Shown: positions 1 through 8,763 of the stretch, one piece after another
Layout of the letters: each line of letters starts with the position of its first letter
Numbering within the stretch: position 1 is the first letter of the stretch
Origin: an uncultured Methanolobus sp.
GTDB lineage: Archaea > Halobacteriota > Methanosarcinia > Methanosarcinales > Methanosarcinaceae
Length of the DNA stretch: 64,000 bases
Assembly (NCBI RefSeq): GCF_963667555.1
Contig: NZ_OY763421.1
Span: 1,505,562-1,569,561, forward strand
Direction: 5' to 3'
Translations under genes and position numbers: made by a program
Notes under the pieces: generated by a model
The model's input: only the letters and a program-made list of their open reading frames with translations
The model's database searches: none
What the model was told of the DNA's origin: nothing

Positions 1-1668
1 GATGCGGAATGTATCGGATTTATCAGCATTGAAAGTACATCAAATAAAAATGACTGCAACCTTGATAGCATCCAGACGTTGAAAGTTTTGTCAGAGATCA
101 TGAGTACAGCCCTTAACCACAGGTCATTTCTCAAAGACCTCGGACTTTTTAAAGACCTTATTAACAGGTCTAATGATTTCATTTTCATAATAGATGTGGA
201 AAAGAACTGTATTCTTGATGCAAATGAAACTGCATGCAAAGAGCTTGGATATACCATTGATGAGCTTACAGTCATGGGAGAAAAGGACCTTAATTCACTT
301 TTTGAAGATACATTCTGGAAAGCTGATCTTCGTGACCTTGCAGGAGACAGATATCTGCAACCCGGCCAGACACTTACTAAAAAGGATGGAACAAAGATAC
401 CGGCGGAGATGAATATCACTTTTGTGACCCACGACCACCATAATTATGCCCTTGCCGTTGTACGTGACATTGCAGCACGTATGGACATGGAAAGCAGACT
501 TGCAAAAACAAAGCAGGTAATGGAACTTGCCATGGAAGGTGCAGATCTTGGAATGTGGGACTGGAACCTCAGGACAGATGAGGTCATGTATAATGAACGC
601 TGGGCAGAGATGATAGGTTACAAGGTAAAGGATATCAAAAACAACATTCAGAGCTGGAAAAAACTTGTTCACCCTGAGGATATGGAAGTAGTTGACAATA
701 AAATAAATGAGCATATCAGCCGTAAGACTCCGTTCTTTGAAGCTGAGTTCCGTATGAAGAATAGCAAAGACAGATGGCAGTGGATACTTGCCAGAGGGAA
801 GATAACGGAATGGGATAAAAATAATGAACCTTTCAGATTCACCGGTACTACAATGGACCTTGATGAGAGAAAGAAAGTAGAAGAAGAACTACGGCACTCC
901 AATGAGCTAAAAGACCTTTTCACGGACATAATGCGCCATGACCTGTTAAATCCTGCAGGAAACATCAGAGGATTTTCAGAAGTACTTTATGAGATGGAAG
1001 ATGATCCTAAAAAATCAAAGATAATAGATAGTGTACAGCGCAACACTAACAGACTCATAGACATGATAGAAACGGCTGCTAAGTTTGCAAAACTTGAAGC
1101 AACAGAAGAACTGGAATTACAGGGAATCGACATCATGGCAAGTCTTAGGAATGTCATTGAACAATTCGAGCAGCAGCTTCATGACAAGAATATGAACCTT
1201 TATGTCCGGGCAGATGGAAACTACCCGGCAATGCTCAACCCCATTGTTGAGGAAATATTTGCCAATTACATATCCAATGCTATCAAATACAGCCCTGAGA
1301 ATACAGAGATCAGCATTGATGTTGCTGACCTGAATTATGAGTGGATGGTCACTGTGACAGATTCCGGAGAAGGCATTCCTGATGATTCAAAACCACTTGT
1401 CTTTGACCGTTTTAAGAGGGTGAACAAGAGCGGAGTGAAGGGAACCGGCCTGGGGCTTGCAATTGTCAAGAAAATAGCTGAGCTTCTTGGCGGTTCAGTA
1501 GGTGTGGAGAACAATCCGGAAGGAGATGGTAGTATGTTCTGGGTAAAGCTCAAAAAATATCATGAAATACTTGACGAGGATGCATCTAATGTCATCGGTA
1601 TTGATATTTTCACTGGAGCTGAAGCCGTCCAGGACACAAAAACAGAGATCCATTCAATGTTGCATTAG
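1..1668 (+). CDS. PAS-domain sensor histidine kinase, 5' end cut by window
   Basis: The reading frame is open to base 1, so the protein starts outside the window. The first visible residues (GFISIES) look like the end of a GAF domain. Numbering from the in-frame TTG at 79, a PAS domain covers about 20-125 and a second PAS/PAC about 145-265. A HisKA-like helix follows with an H-box reading MRHDLLNP near 285, then a HATPase_c domain with N-box NYISNAIKYSP, G1 DSGEGIP and G2 GTGLGLAI. No transmembrane segment is visible, so this part is cytoplasmic. Family knowledge: it autophosphorylates on His and passes phosphate to a receiver. No receiver gene is adjacent; the nearest is at 19.8 kb. The signal is unknown. 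A tail of about 35 residues follows the kinase domain. Confidence 0.9.
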   Translation, partial: DAECIGFISIESTSNKNDCNLDSIQTLKVLSEIMSTALNHRSFLKDLGLFKDLINRSNDFIFIIDVEKNCILDANETACKELGYTIDELTVMGEKDLNSLFEDTFWKADLRDLAGDRYLQPGQTLTKKDGTKIPAEMNITFVTHDHHNYALAVVRDIAARMDMESRLAKTKQVMELAMEGADLGMWDWNLRTDEVMYNERWAEMIGYKVKDIKNNIQSWKKLVHPEDMEVVDNKINEHISRKTPFFEAEFRMKNSKDRWQWILARGKITEWDKNNEPFRFTGTTMDLDERKKVEEELRHSNELKDLFTDIMRHDLLNPAGNIRGFSEVLYEMEDDPKKSKIIDSVQRNTNRLIDMIETAAKFAKLEATEELELQGIDIMASLRNVIEQFEQQLHDKNMNLYVRADGNYPAMLNPIVEEIFANYISNAIKYSPENTEISIDVADLNYEWMVTVTDSGEGIPDDSKPLVFDRFKRVNKSGVKGTGLGLAIVKKIAELLGGSVGVENNPEGDGSMFWVKLKKYHEILDEDASNVIGIDIFTGAEAVQDTKTEIHSMLH

Positions 1669-1729
1669 GTTTAAGGAATATAATAGCCATCAGAAGCCCT
1701 TGATATCAAAAATATCACGAGGAAATAAG

Positions 1730-2512
1730 ATGGAACTTGATGAACTGATCATAACAAGGGCTATAGTTGACGAATTTTCAAAGGTCTTTATTGATTACAC
1801 AGATGTAGATGTGGCACTTGTAGGCGGGGGACCGGCAAATCTTGTAGCTGCTAAATATCTTGCTGAAGCAGGACTTAAAACAGTGCTGTTTGAGAAAAAA
1901 CTCTCTATTGGCGGAGGCATGTGGGGAGGCGGAATGATGTTCCCACGTATTGTTGTCCAGGAAGATGCTAAACATATCCTCGATGACTTTGGTATCAACT
2001 ATCACGAATATGAAAAAGGATACTATGTCGCAAGCTCGGTAGAGTCAGTTGCCAGACTCATTTGCGGAGCTACCGGAGCAGGCGCGGAGATATTCAACCT
2101 GATAGATGTGGAAGATGTTATGATCCGCGAGAATGATGAAGTGTGCGGGCTTGTCATAAACTGGGGAACTGTTTCCATGACACGTTTGCACGTAGACCCG
2201 CTTGCTATCAAGGCAAAGGTCGTCATTGACGGAACCGGACATGATGCAGGTATCTGCAGCACAGTTCTTAGAAAGATACCTGGCGCTGAGATAGGATCAG
2301 GCATTCCCGGAGAAAAACCAATGTGGGCCGATATTGGAGAGCGCGCTTTAATGGAAACTACTAAAGAGGTCTACCCGGGACTTATAGTTGCAGGAATGGC
2401 AGCAAATGCCGTTGCAGGAGCTCCAAGAATGGGGCCGGTATTTGGCGGGATGATGCTCTCCGGCAAAAGAGCTGCTGAAATTGCAATCGAGAAACTAAAA
2501 AATAAAAAATAA
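1730..2512 (+). CDS. thi4: Thi4-type thiazole synthase (sulfide-dependent)
   Basis: A 260-residue protein of the Thi4 family, which makes the ADP-thiazole precursor of thiamine from NAD and glycine. It has an N-terminal Rossmann motif VGGGPANLVAA, the glycine-rich segment GGGMWGGGMMF and the C-terminal GMAANAVAGAPRMGPVFGGM signature. The sulfur-donating Cys of yeast Thi4 is replaced by His154 in LHVDP. Methanococcal Thi4 has the same replacement and works catalytically with free sulfide and iron, so this is probably a true sulfide-using enzyme. The frame is open upstream to 1562, but ATG 1730 is chosen because GAGG lies 7 nt before it and the family starts there. It lies 61 bp after the kinase gene. 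The partner thiDN gene is at 5.3 kb on the same strand but in a separate unit. Confidence 0.93.
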   Translation: MELDELIITRAIVDEFSKVFIDYTDVDVALVGGGPANLVAAKYLAEAGLKTVLFEKKLSIGGGMWGGGMMFPRIVVQEDAKHILDDFGINYHEYEKGYYVASSVESVARLICGATGAGAEIFNLIDVEDVMIRENDEVCGLVINWGTVSMTRLHVDPLAIKAKVVIDGTGHDAGICSTVLRKIPGAEIGSGIPGEKPMWADIGERALMETTKEVYPGLIVAGMAANAVAGAPRMGPVFGGMMLSGKRAAEIAIEKLKNKK

Positions 2513-2630
2513 TAGGATAGTCTTTATAAGCAAAACCGCCTGAGGACACTGTTTAACATGTTTCCGAAGGAAAAGTTTATGTAAGAAACGGACATCTATA
2601 GGGTGCTTTCAAGTAAAGCACCTACTTCGA

Positions 2631-2705
2631 GCCGGGGTAGGGTAGCGGTTATCCTGTAGCCCTGTGGAGGCTACGATTCGAGTTCGATTCTCGATCCCGG
2701 CCCCA
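2631..2705 (+). tRNA. tRNA-His (GTG), CCA encoded
   Basis: A full cloverleaf can be drawn. The acceptor stem pairs 2631-2637 with 2695-2701 (last pair G-U). T8/A9 are followed by the D arm. The anticodon stem pairs 2657-2661 with 2669-2673 around loop CTGTGGA, giving anticodon GTG at 2664-2666. The T stem pairs 2678-2682 with 2690-2694 around TTCGATT. Discriminator C2702, typical of tRNA-His, is followed by encoded CCA at 2703-2705. The base before G1 is A, so the G-1 that histidyl-tRNA synthetase normally needs is not encoded here. A T-rich stretch directly after CCA can terminate transcription. TATA-like sequences (TTTATAA near 2523 and TTTATGTAA near 2576) lie upstream. Confidence 0.95.
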
Positions 2706-3082
2706 TTTTTCACATTGTTTTTCAATCAAATAATGGTCCAGGTCATATTTTGGCATAAAGCCTATTTTGATATAAAAGAGAAATATACCACCCTGAAATT
2801 GATGATTAAAAGAAGTTACGTTTTTCTAAATACAACAAAACATTGTATTTACCACCACCATACCATTGATTGAATAAGAGTTAACCCCATCCCGTTGCAA
2901 GGGGTGGTACGTCCTTGCAGAATCCGAAAAGCGGATTTAATGTATGGTATGTACTTATAGTATATAACAGTATAGATTTTATACACAAGTTGTATTGCAT
3001 CTAGAATATATAACACGTAATAAAATATACAGAAGGGATTATTTTTCAAGAAATGAAACAACCAAATAAGAAAAAGTTAGAG
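2706..3082. other. Intergenic region with two adjacent hairpins
   Basis: No convincing gene is present in this 377-bp AT-rich stretch between tRNA-His and the 3' end of purF. The only clear structure is a pair of neighbouring inverted repeats. TGCAAGG at 2896-2902 pairs perfectly with 2913-2919 around a 10-nt loop, and AATCCG at 2921-2926 pairs with 2932-2937 around a 5-nt loop. They could be part of a small RNA or a 3'-end structure of the purF transcript. Nothing in the sequence decides between these. Confidence 0.4.
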
Positions 3083-4498
3083 TTAAAACTCATTCAGCTT
3101 TAACTGCTTTCTCTGACACAGGCTTTCACCAGGAATATCTACAGGATATGCACCTGTAAGACAACCTACACAAAGATCATCCCGGTCTATGCCTATTGAT
3201 TCTACCAGACCATCTATACTAAGATAACCAAGCGAATCTGCATTGATCATTGCTTCAACACCCTGGATGCTCTTGTGAGCTGCTATGAGCTCTTCCCTTG
3301 AAGCCATGTCAATTCCAAGATAACATGGAGCGATGATCGGCGGACTTCCAATACGGGCATGCACTTCAGTGGCACCTGCGTTGCGCACCATGTCAATAAT
3401 GCGGCGTGAGGTTGTACCCCTTACAATACTGTCATCAATTAGAACGACTTTCTTGCCCTTGATATTCTGACCAATAGTATTCATTTTCAGGCGCACGGCA
3501 GTCTCACGCATTGCCTGCCCCGGAAGAATGAATGTACGACCAATATAACGGTTCTTCATAAGGCTTTCTTCGTAATCGATCTTTGACTGCTTCGCATAAC
3601 CGATTGCAGAAGTTATACCTGAGTCAGGAACAGGAGATACCATATCACCGTTCACAGGATGTTCGCGTGCAAGCCTTTCACCTATTCTTTCACGAACCTT
3701 GTAGACAAGTTGTCCGTCTATAATAGAATCAGGACGTGCAAAATAAACATACTCAAAAACACAGTGTGCACAATATTTCTCTTCAAAGAGCTGGTGAGAT
3801 TCTACTTCACCATCACGGAAAATAAGAAGCTCCCCAGGTTTCACATCCCTGATAAGCTTACCGTTCAGCGTATCAATAGCCACACTTTCGGAAGCAACCA
3901 CATAACCGGAATCAATAGTACCAAAGCACAAAGGCTTGAATCCCATTGGATCCCTTACAGCCATTAGCACGTTATCTATCAATATGGTAAGTGAATACGA
4001 CCCATTGAGTTGCTTCATAACATTACGTACAGCATCAATAGGATCATGCTTCAAAAGTTCCTTTACCAGAAGATGAGCTAATACCTCTGTGTCAGAACTA
4101 GCAACGAATACATGGCCTTCTGCCTCAAGCTGATCGCGCAGAGCATGACTGTTGACGAGATTACCATTGTGTGCAAGAGCAACATTACCACTCTTGTATT
4201 TTACAATAAAAGGCTGGCAATTCTCTATACGCGAGTCACCGGAAGTAGAATAGCGAACGTGGCCGATGCCCACATTGCCTTTAAGGCCAACAAGTTCATC
4301 CTTGTTGAAAACCTCAGGCACAAGACCCATACCCTTTAGAGTATGAGGCTCCTTGCCATCATGGACAGTTACTCCAGCGGATTCCTGGCCACGATGCTGC
4401 AGAGCATATAGAGCATAATAGATACGAAGTGCGGAGGGTACTGGATGTGGTTCTTCATCGAACTGAACAATCCCTACAACACCGCATTCTTCGCGCAT
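3083..4498 (-). CDS. purF: Amidophosphoribosyltransferase
   Basis: A 471-residue PurF, which catalyses the first committed step of purine synthesis (PRPP plus glutamine to phosphoribosylamine). The N-terminal Ntn glutaminase nucleophile is Cys5 in MREECGVVG, implying removal of a four-residue propeptide. The phosphoribosyltransferase domain carries the PRPP loop VVLIDDSIVRGTT. All four cysteines of the [4Fe-4S] type are present: CVFEYVYF, PCYLGID and DDLCVGC. This is therefore an iron-sulfur PurF like that of Bacillus subtilis. It is the last gene of a minus-strand run after Lsm and L37e, 24 bp downstream of L37e. A second purine gene, purE, is at 20.6 kb. Confidence 0.96.
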   Translation of the reverse strand: MREECGVVGIVQFDEEPHPVPSALRIYYALYALQHRGQESAGVTVHDGKEPHTLKGMGLVPEVFNKDELVGLKGNVGIGHVRYSTSGDSRIENCQPFIVKYKSGNVALAHNGNLVNSHALRDQLEAEGHVFVASSDTEVLAHLLVKELLKHDPIDAVRNVMKQLNGSYSLTILIDNVLMAVRDPMGFKPLCFGTIDSGYVVASESVAIDTLNGKLIRDVKPGELLIFRDGEVESHQLFEEKYCAHCVFEYVYFARPDSIIDGQLVYKVRERIGERLAREHPVNGDMVSPVPDSGITSAIGYAKQSKIDYEESLMKNRYIGRTFILPGQAMRETAVRLKMNTIGQNIKGKKVVLIDDSIVRGTTSRRIIDMVRNAGATEVHARIGSPPIIAPCYLGIDMASREELIAAHKSIQGVEAMINADSLGYLSIDGLVESIGIDRDDLCVGCLTGAYPVDIPGESLCQRKQLKLNEF

Positions 4499-4522
4499 TT
4501 ATATCCCTAGTCTAAAAAAGAC

Positions 4523-4693
4523 TTAATATTTGCACTTTGCCTGCCACTTGTAGCTTCTCATGCGTGTGCTTTTTCCAAAGCCACATGATGTACACTGTTT
4601 TGTATGAATGTTAAGTGAAACACTACCGCAGCGCCTGCATTTTACATGTGTGCGCTTTTGTCTTTTACCCATTGAGGGAGTACCTTTTGACAT
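4523..4693 (-). CDS. rpl37e: 50S ribosomal protein L37e
   Basis: A 56-residue basic protein read on the minus strand. It begins [21 protein letters not shown] and has a zinc ribbon with two CxxC pairs (KCRRCGS and QCTSCGF), ending WQAKCKY. Length and motif match L37e, a zinc-binding protein of the large subunit. The ATG is at 4693-4691 and TAA ends at 4523. It lies between the Lsm gene (118 bp upstream) and purF (24 bp downstream). The Lsm-L37e pair is a common archaeal arrangement. Confidence 0.95.
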   Translation of the reverse strand: MSKGTPSMGKRQKRTHVKCRRCGSVSLNIHTKQCTSCGFGKSTRMRSYKWQAKCKY

Positions 4694-4811
4694 TTATAAT
4701 CACCTTTAGTATGAAATTATTTAATAGATCAATAATAATTTGGAAGCCTATGAATTACAGCTTGGAGGTTACCCTTGATATTGCTAGTAGTTCTTATAGG
4801 TTACGTTCATT

Positions 4812-5090
<279 letters not shown>

Positions 5091-5152
5091 CTAGCTTGTA
5101 AATTTGTTTATTTACATATACATATTGCGATGCTCCAATGTTGCGTATGCTG

Positions 5153-5160
5153 TATATAAA
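5153..5160 (-). promoter_or_regulatory. TATA box for the Lsm-L37e-purF group
   Basis: The minus strand reads TTTATATA, about 123 nt upstream of the Lsm start codon. This predicts a leader of roughly 95-100 nt. It was found by eye only. Confidence 0.45.
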
Positions 5161-5250
5161 ACTATCGAGATTAACAGTTTTCAGATATCCAGAGGACCGC
5201 AAAGCTATGAAAATGAGTCGCAAAGATATATAGGTTCAATTGACCAACTG

Positions 5251-5258
5251 TTATATAA
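5251..5258 (+). promoter_or_regulatory. TATA box for thiDN
   Basis: TTATATAA lies 54 nt before the ATG at 5312 and would place transcription start near 5280. It argues against the longer open frame beginning at 5240 being the true start. Confidence 0.5.
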
Positions 5259-5311
5259 GCGACAAGGCATTTAAGAGCTCCGTCACAGGTCAAAGAAGAG
5301 ATGAGGGATCA

Positions 5312-6646
5312 ATGAGTAAAATACCAGTCATACTAACAATAGCAGGTTCGGACTCCGGCGGAGGTGCAGGAGTTGAAGCAGACATCAAGACAATAGCTTC
5401 ACTAGGACTCCATCCGGCATGTGCTATAACATCAGTTACTGCCCAGAACACCCTGGGAGTCAGAAGTGCCCATGATATCCCCTGCAATGTTATTATAGAA
5501 CAGGTTGATGCCGTCTGCGAAGATATGGATATCACATGGGCAAAATCCGGCATGCTTTCCTCATCAGAAATTACCTCAACTGTTGCAGAAATGGTTAAAA
5601 AACACAACCTGAAAATTGTGGTTGATCCGGTTATGGCAGCAGAAGCTGGAGGGGACCTTCTCCGGAAAGAAGCTGTTAAAACCTTGCGAGATGAACTATT
5701 ACCTGTTGCAGAAGTTGTAACGCCAAACATCAACGAGGCAAATACACTTGCAGAAATGCAGATAAGAACAGTTGAAGACGCAAAACTTGCCGCAAAAGTG
5801 ATCAGCGAAACAGGAGTGAAATATGTCATTGTCACCGGCGGACACCTGGATGCCTCAGATATAATATATGATTCCTGCAATGACAGGTACTTTATAATCC
5901 CCGGCACTTTTGTGAAAGGTGGAACCCACGGTTCAGGATGCACTTATTCCTCTTCTCTTGCTTCTTTCCTCGCTAAAGGACATAACATTGATGAAGCCGC
6001 CAGAATGGCAAAGGAATTTGTCGTTGAAGGTATCAAAGGAAGTGTTCCTGTTGGCAAAGGCGTCGGACCGGTTAACCAGCTTGCATGGCTTTTGAACAAT
6101 GTGGAACGGTGCACAATTCTCAATAATGTACGAGATAGCGTACAAATATTAAAAGAAACAAATGCTTTTGCAAAGCTCATCCCCGAAGTAGGATGCAATA
6201 TCGCAATGGCAGTCCGGAATGCACAAAGTCCGGCAGACATAGCGGCTGTGACCGGCAGGATAGTAAAGGTCAAAAGCAGTGCCCATGTCGTAGGAGATGT
6301 CGAGTTCAATGCAAGCAGTCATGTTGCCAGAATAATCCTGTCAGCGATGAAATATGACCCTTCTTATAGGGCTGCAATGAATATCAAATATTCAGAAAAC
6401 ACCCTTGATGTTTGCAGGGAACTTGGACTTACAATATCATCATTCTCAAGAGAGGATGAACCGTCTGACACACATACAATGGATTGGGGAACATCCTTTG
6501 CAATTGAAGCCTTCGGATCCGTACCTGATATAATATACGACAAAGGCGGAGTCGGAAAAGAAGCCATGATCCGCATCATGGGACAGAATGTTGTTGATGT
6601 AGCTAAAACCGCTGGAAAGATAGCTGAAAAGTACCAGCAGTCATGA
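5312..6646 (+). CDS. thiD: ThiD-ThiN fusion: HMP(-P) kinase / thiamine phosphate synthase
   Basis: A 444-residue bifunctional protein. Residues about 1-260 are a ribokinase-fold HMP/HMP-phosphate kinase, with TIAGSDSGGGAGVEADIKT at the start, a VDPVMAAEAG segment and the anion-hole motif GGTHGSGCTYSSSLA. Residues about 270-444 are ThiN, the archaeal alternative to ThiE, with VGCNIAMAVRNAQSP and the GDVEFNASSHVARIIL region. Together they phosphorylate hydroxymethylpyrimidine and couple it to thiazole phosphate, the product side of the thi4 branch. ATG 5312 is chosen because GAGGGATC precedes it and the family begins there. It stands alone under its own TATA box. Confidence 0.94.
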   Translation: MSKIPVILTIAGSDSGGGAGVEADIKTIASLGLHPACAITSVTAQNTLGVRSAHDIPCNVIIEQVDAVCEDMDITWAKSGMLSSSEITSTVAEMVKKHNLKIVVDPVMAAEAGGDLLRKEAVKTLRDELLPVAEVVTPNINEANTLAEMQIRTVEDAKLAAKVISETGVKYVIVTGGHLDASDIIYDSCNDRYFIIPGTFVKGGTHGSGCTYSSSLASFLAKGHNIDEAARMAKEFVVEGIKGSVPVGKGVGPVNQLAWLLNNVERCTILNNVRDSVQILKETNAFAKLIPEVGCNIAMAVRNAQSPADIAAVTGRIVKVKSSAHVVGDVEFNASSHVARIILSAMKYDPSYRAAMNIKYSENTLDVCRELGLTISSFSREDEPSDTHTMDWGTSFAIEAFGSVPDIIYDKGGVGKEAMIRIMGQNVVDVAKTAGKIAEKYQQS

Positions 6647-6722
6647 GATGAAATATTAATTATACCTGCCAGTGACTTACTTAACATAAGTAAATTCCCG
6701 GCACCACAAGAGTGAAGATAAA

Positions 6723-8018
6723 ATGGAAGCAGAATTTTTCAAAGACCTTTACCTGTCAAAGGAAATAAGAAAAAGTATCCGTGAAATGGGTTTCAGGAAA
6801 GCGACAGAGATACAGGAGAAATGTATCCCGGCAATAATGGAAGGTAAAGATGTCATCGGTCATGCCCAGACAGGAACCGGTAAGACTGCAGCCTTTGGCA
6901 TACCTCTTATGGAAATGCTCGAACCGGCAGAGAAAAAGACCCAGGCACTCATACTTTGTCCGACAAGGGAACTTGCGATACAGGTAGCCGAAGAACTGGG
7001 AAAACTGGCGAAATACATCCCTGAAATGCAGATCTTGCCTGTTTACGGCGGAGCTGCAATGGAGTCACAGGCAAATGGCCTGAAAAATGGTGCTCATATC
7101 GTAGTGGGAACGCCGGGAAGAATAATTGACCATCTTGAAAGAGAAAACTTCCGCACAGATGAGATTGGAATTGTTGTGCTTGACGAAGCAGATGAAATGC
7201 TGAATATGGGATTCAGGGATGATATTGAGAGGATACTTGACGGCACACCGGCAGACAGGCAGACACTTTTGTTCTCGGCGACGATGCCGGAACCAATACT
7301 CAAACTGACAGAGACATACCAGAATGAACCCGCACATATTAAAGTGGTACAGGAAAAACTGACAGTACCACAGGTCAGGCAATATTATTTTGAAGTAAAG
7401 GACAACGCAAAACCCGAATCCCTGAGACGGCTTCTTGAAGCAGAGAACATCAAGTCCGCGCTTGTGTTCTGTAATACAAAAAAGGAAGTTGACAAACTTG
7501 TCATCAAGCTGCGCTCCAGAGGTTATCCTGCGGATGCTCTGCACGGAGATGTCAAGCAAAATAAGAGAGAGCAGCGCATGAACAAGTTCAGGGATGAAGA
7601 TATAGGCATCCTTATTGCCACTGATGTTGCTGCAAGAGGAATAGATGTTGATAACATCGAAGTAGTCTTCAATTATGACCTGCCGCATGACCCTGAAATA
7701 TATGTGCACAGGATAGGAAGGACAGCACGTGCCGGCAGACCCGGACTTGCATACAGTTTTGTGACCACGAAAGAAAAGGCAAAGCTGGAATCCATTGAAG
7801 AGACAACTAATACTGCCATAATCAAGAGAGAACTCCCAAGCAACCGTGACATTGAGACAATAAAGGAGAACAGGGTTGCCGATGAGATCAAAATGCTCAT
7901 CAGGCGTGGAAAACTTGACAAATACGATGAGTTCGTCGCCGGTATTGCAGACGATGACACAGATTACCGCCAGATAGCAGCAGCCCTTGCAAAGATGTTG
8001 CTTAAAGGCGAAAACTGA
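6723..8018 (+). CDS. DEAD-box RNA helicase
   Basis: A 431-residue DEAD-box helicase of the CsdA/DeaD type. Motifs in order are a Q-motif region around KATEIQEKCIP, motif I AQTGTGKT, Ia PTRELA, TPGR, motif II DEAD, motif III SAT, and in the second RecA domain ARGID and HRIGRTARAG. A tail of about 60 residues follows, charged and largely helical, without the long RG-rich extension seen in some cold-adapted methanogen helicases. Probable role: ATP-driven unwinding of RNA during ribosome assembly or at low temperature (family inference). ATG follows AGTGAAGATAAA. A short gap separates it from thiDN upstream and trmY downstream. Confidence 0.95.
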   Translation: MEAEFFKDLYLSKEIRKSIREMGFRKATEIQEKCIPAIMEGKDVIGHAQTGTGKTAAFGIPLMEMLEPAEKKTQALILCPTRELAIQVAEELGKLAKYIPEMQILPVYGGAAMESQANGLKNGAHIVVGTPGRIIDHLERENFRTDEIGIVVLDEADEMLNMGFRDDIERILDGTPADRQTLLFSATMPEPILKLTETYQNEPAHIKVVQEKLTVPQVRQYYFEVKDNAKPESLRRLLEAENIKSALVFCNTKKEVDKLVIKLRSRGYPADALHGDVKQNKREQRMNKFRDEDIGILIATDVAARGIDVDNIEVVFNYDLPHDPEIYVHRIGRTARAGRPGLAYSFVTTKEKAKLESIEETTNTAIIKRELPSNRDIETIKENRVADEIKMLIRRGKLDKYDEFVAGIADDDTDYRQIAAALAKMLLKGEN

Positions 8019-8071
8019 TTAGTGCATAAGGATTCAACATCCAAATAATAAATTATAACTGAGGGAATTAA

Positions 8072-8668
8072 ATGAAAGATTTTGTGATAATAGGACATAA
8101 AGCAATGACAAGCGGAGATTTCTCCTTAAACGACCTTCCCGGTTCTGCCGGAAGAATGGACATACTCTGCAGATGTGTCAATTCAGCCCTTTTCCTGTCA
8201 CACGGAATGAGGCGTGATATAAATGTCCACCTTGTGCTTCAGGGAGAACCTGACCCCAGTAAAATAGTCAGGTTCAATGGCGAGAAACTGAAGTACCTCA
8301 ACCCTGATGAAAGGAGCAGTGGAGCGCTCATCAAGAAAGCACTGGAAAAGGAGGTAATAGAATATGAGACACAGTCTACTCCGGGAGTCTACATACGCCG
8401 TGCAGGACTTGAACAATTGCTCAGTGAATTCAGCGAGGCAGGCAGGGATGTTTACTACCTGAGAGAGGATGGAGAGGACATAAGAGAGTACTCTGAACTT
8501 AGCTCTGATGCTGTATTTGTCCTGGGAGACCACATGGGAGTCACCGAGGAGGAAGAGGAAATGATAGACAAGGTTGCAAAAAGTACCCTTAACATCGGAC
8601 CTATTTCCCTGCATTCAGACCATTGTATGATAATCATCCACAATGAACTTGACAGGAAAGAGGCATAA
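8072..8668 (+). CDS. trmY: tRNA (pseudouridine-54-N1)-methyltransferase
   Basis: A 198-residue SPOUT-fold protein of the TrmY family (formerly DUF358). It begins MKDFVIIGHKAMTSGDFSLND and has the conserved GSAGRMDILCRC and the C-terminal FVLGDHMGVTEEEE and IGPISLHSDHCMIIIHNEL, where the knotted SAM site lies. TrmY methylates pseudouridine 54 of archaeal tRNA to m1-pseudouridine. Its neighbour, pus10, makes that pseudouridine, so the two steps are encoded side by side. A GAGG-type site (GAGGGAATTAA) precedes the ATG. Confidence 0.94.
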   Translation: MKDFVIIGHKAMTSGDFSLNDLPGSAGRMDILCRCVNSALFLSHGMRRDINVHLVLQGEPDPSKIVRFNGEKLKYLNPDERSSGALIKKALEKEVIEYETQSTPGVYIRRAGLEQLLSEFSEAGRDVYYLREDGEDIREYSELSSDAVFVLGDHMGVTEEEEEMIDKVAKSTLNIGPISLHSDHCMIIIHNELDRKEA

Positions 8669-8726
8669 TCAAATAGTCGAAAAAGGTTATATTAGATAGT
8701 ACTTATTTAAGCAAATCCTAGATCCC

Positions 8727-8734
8727 CTTTATAA
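8727..8734 (+). promoter_or_regulatory. TATA box for pus10
   Basis: CTTTATAA lies 37 nt upstream of ATG 8764. This predicts a very short leader or none, in keeping with the Shine-Dalgarno-like GTGATC sitting only 2 nt before the start codon. Confidence 0.4.
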
Positions 8735-8763
8735 TCATTATAAGTATACTACAAAGTGATCCT

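Noticed and set aside
2664..2873. Open frame of 69 codons on the plus strand
   Set aside because: It begins inside tRNA-His and has no protein-like composition or ribosome binding site.
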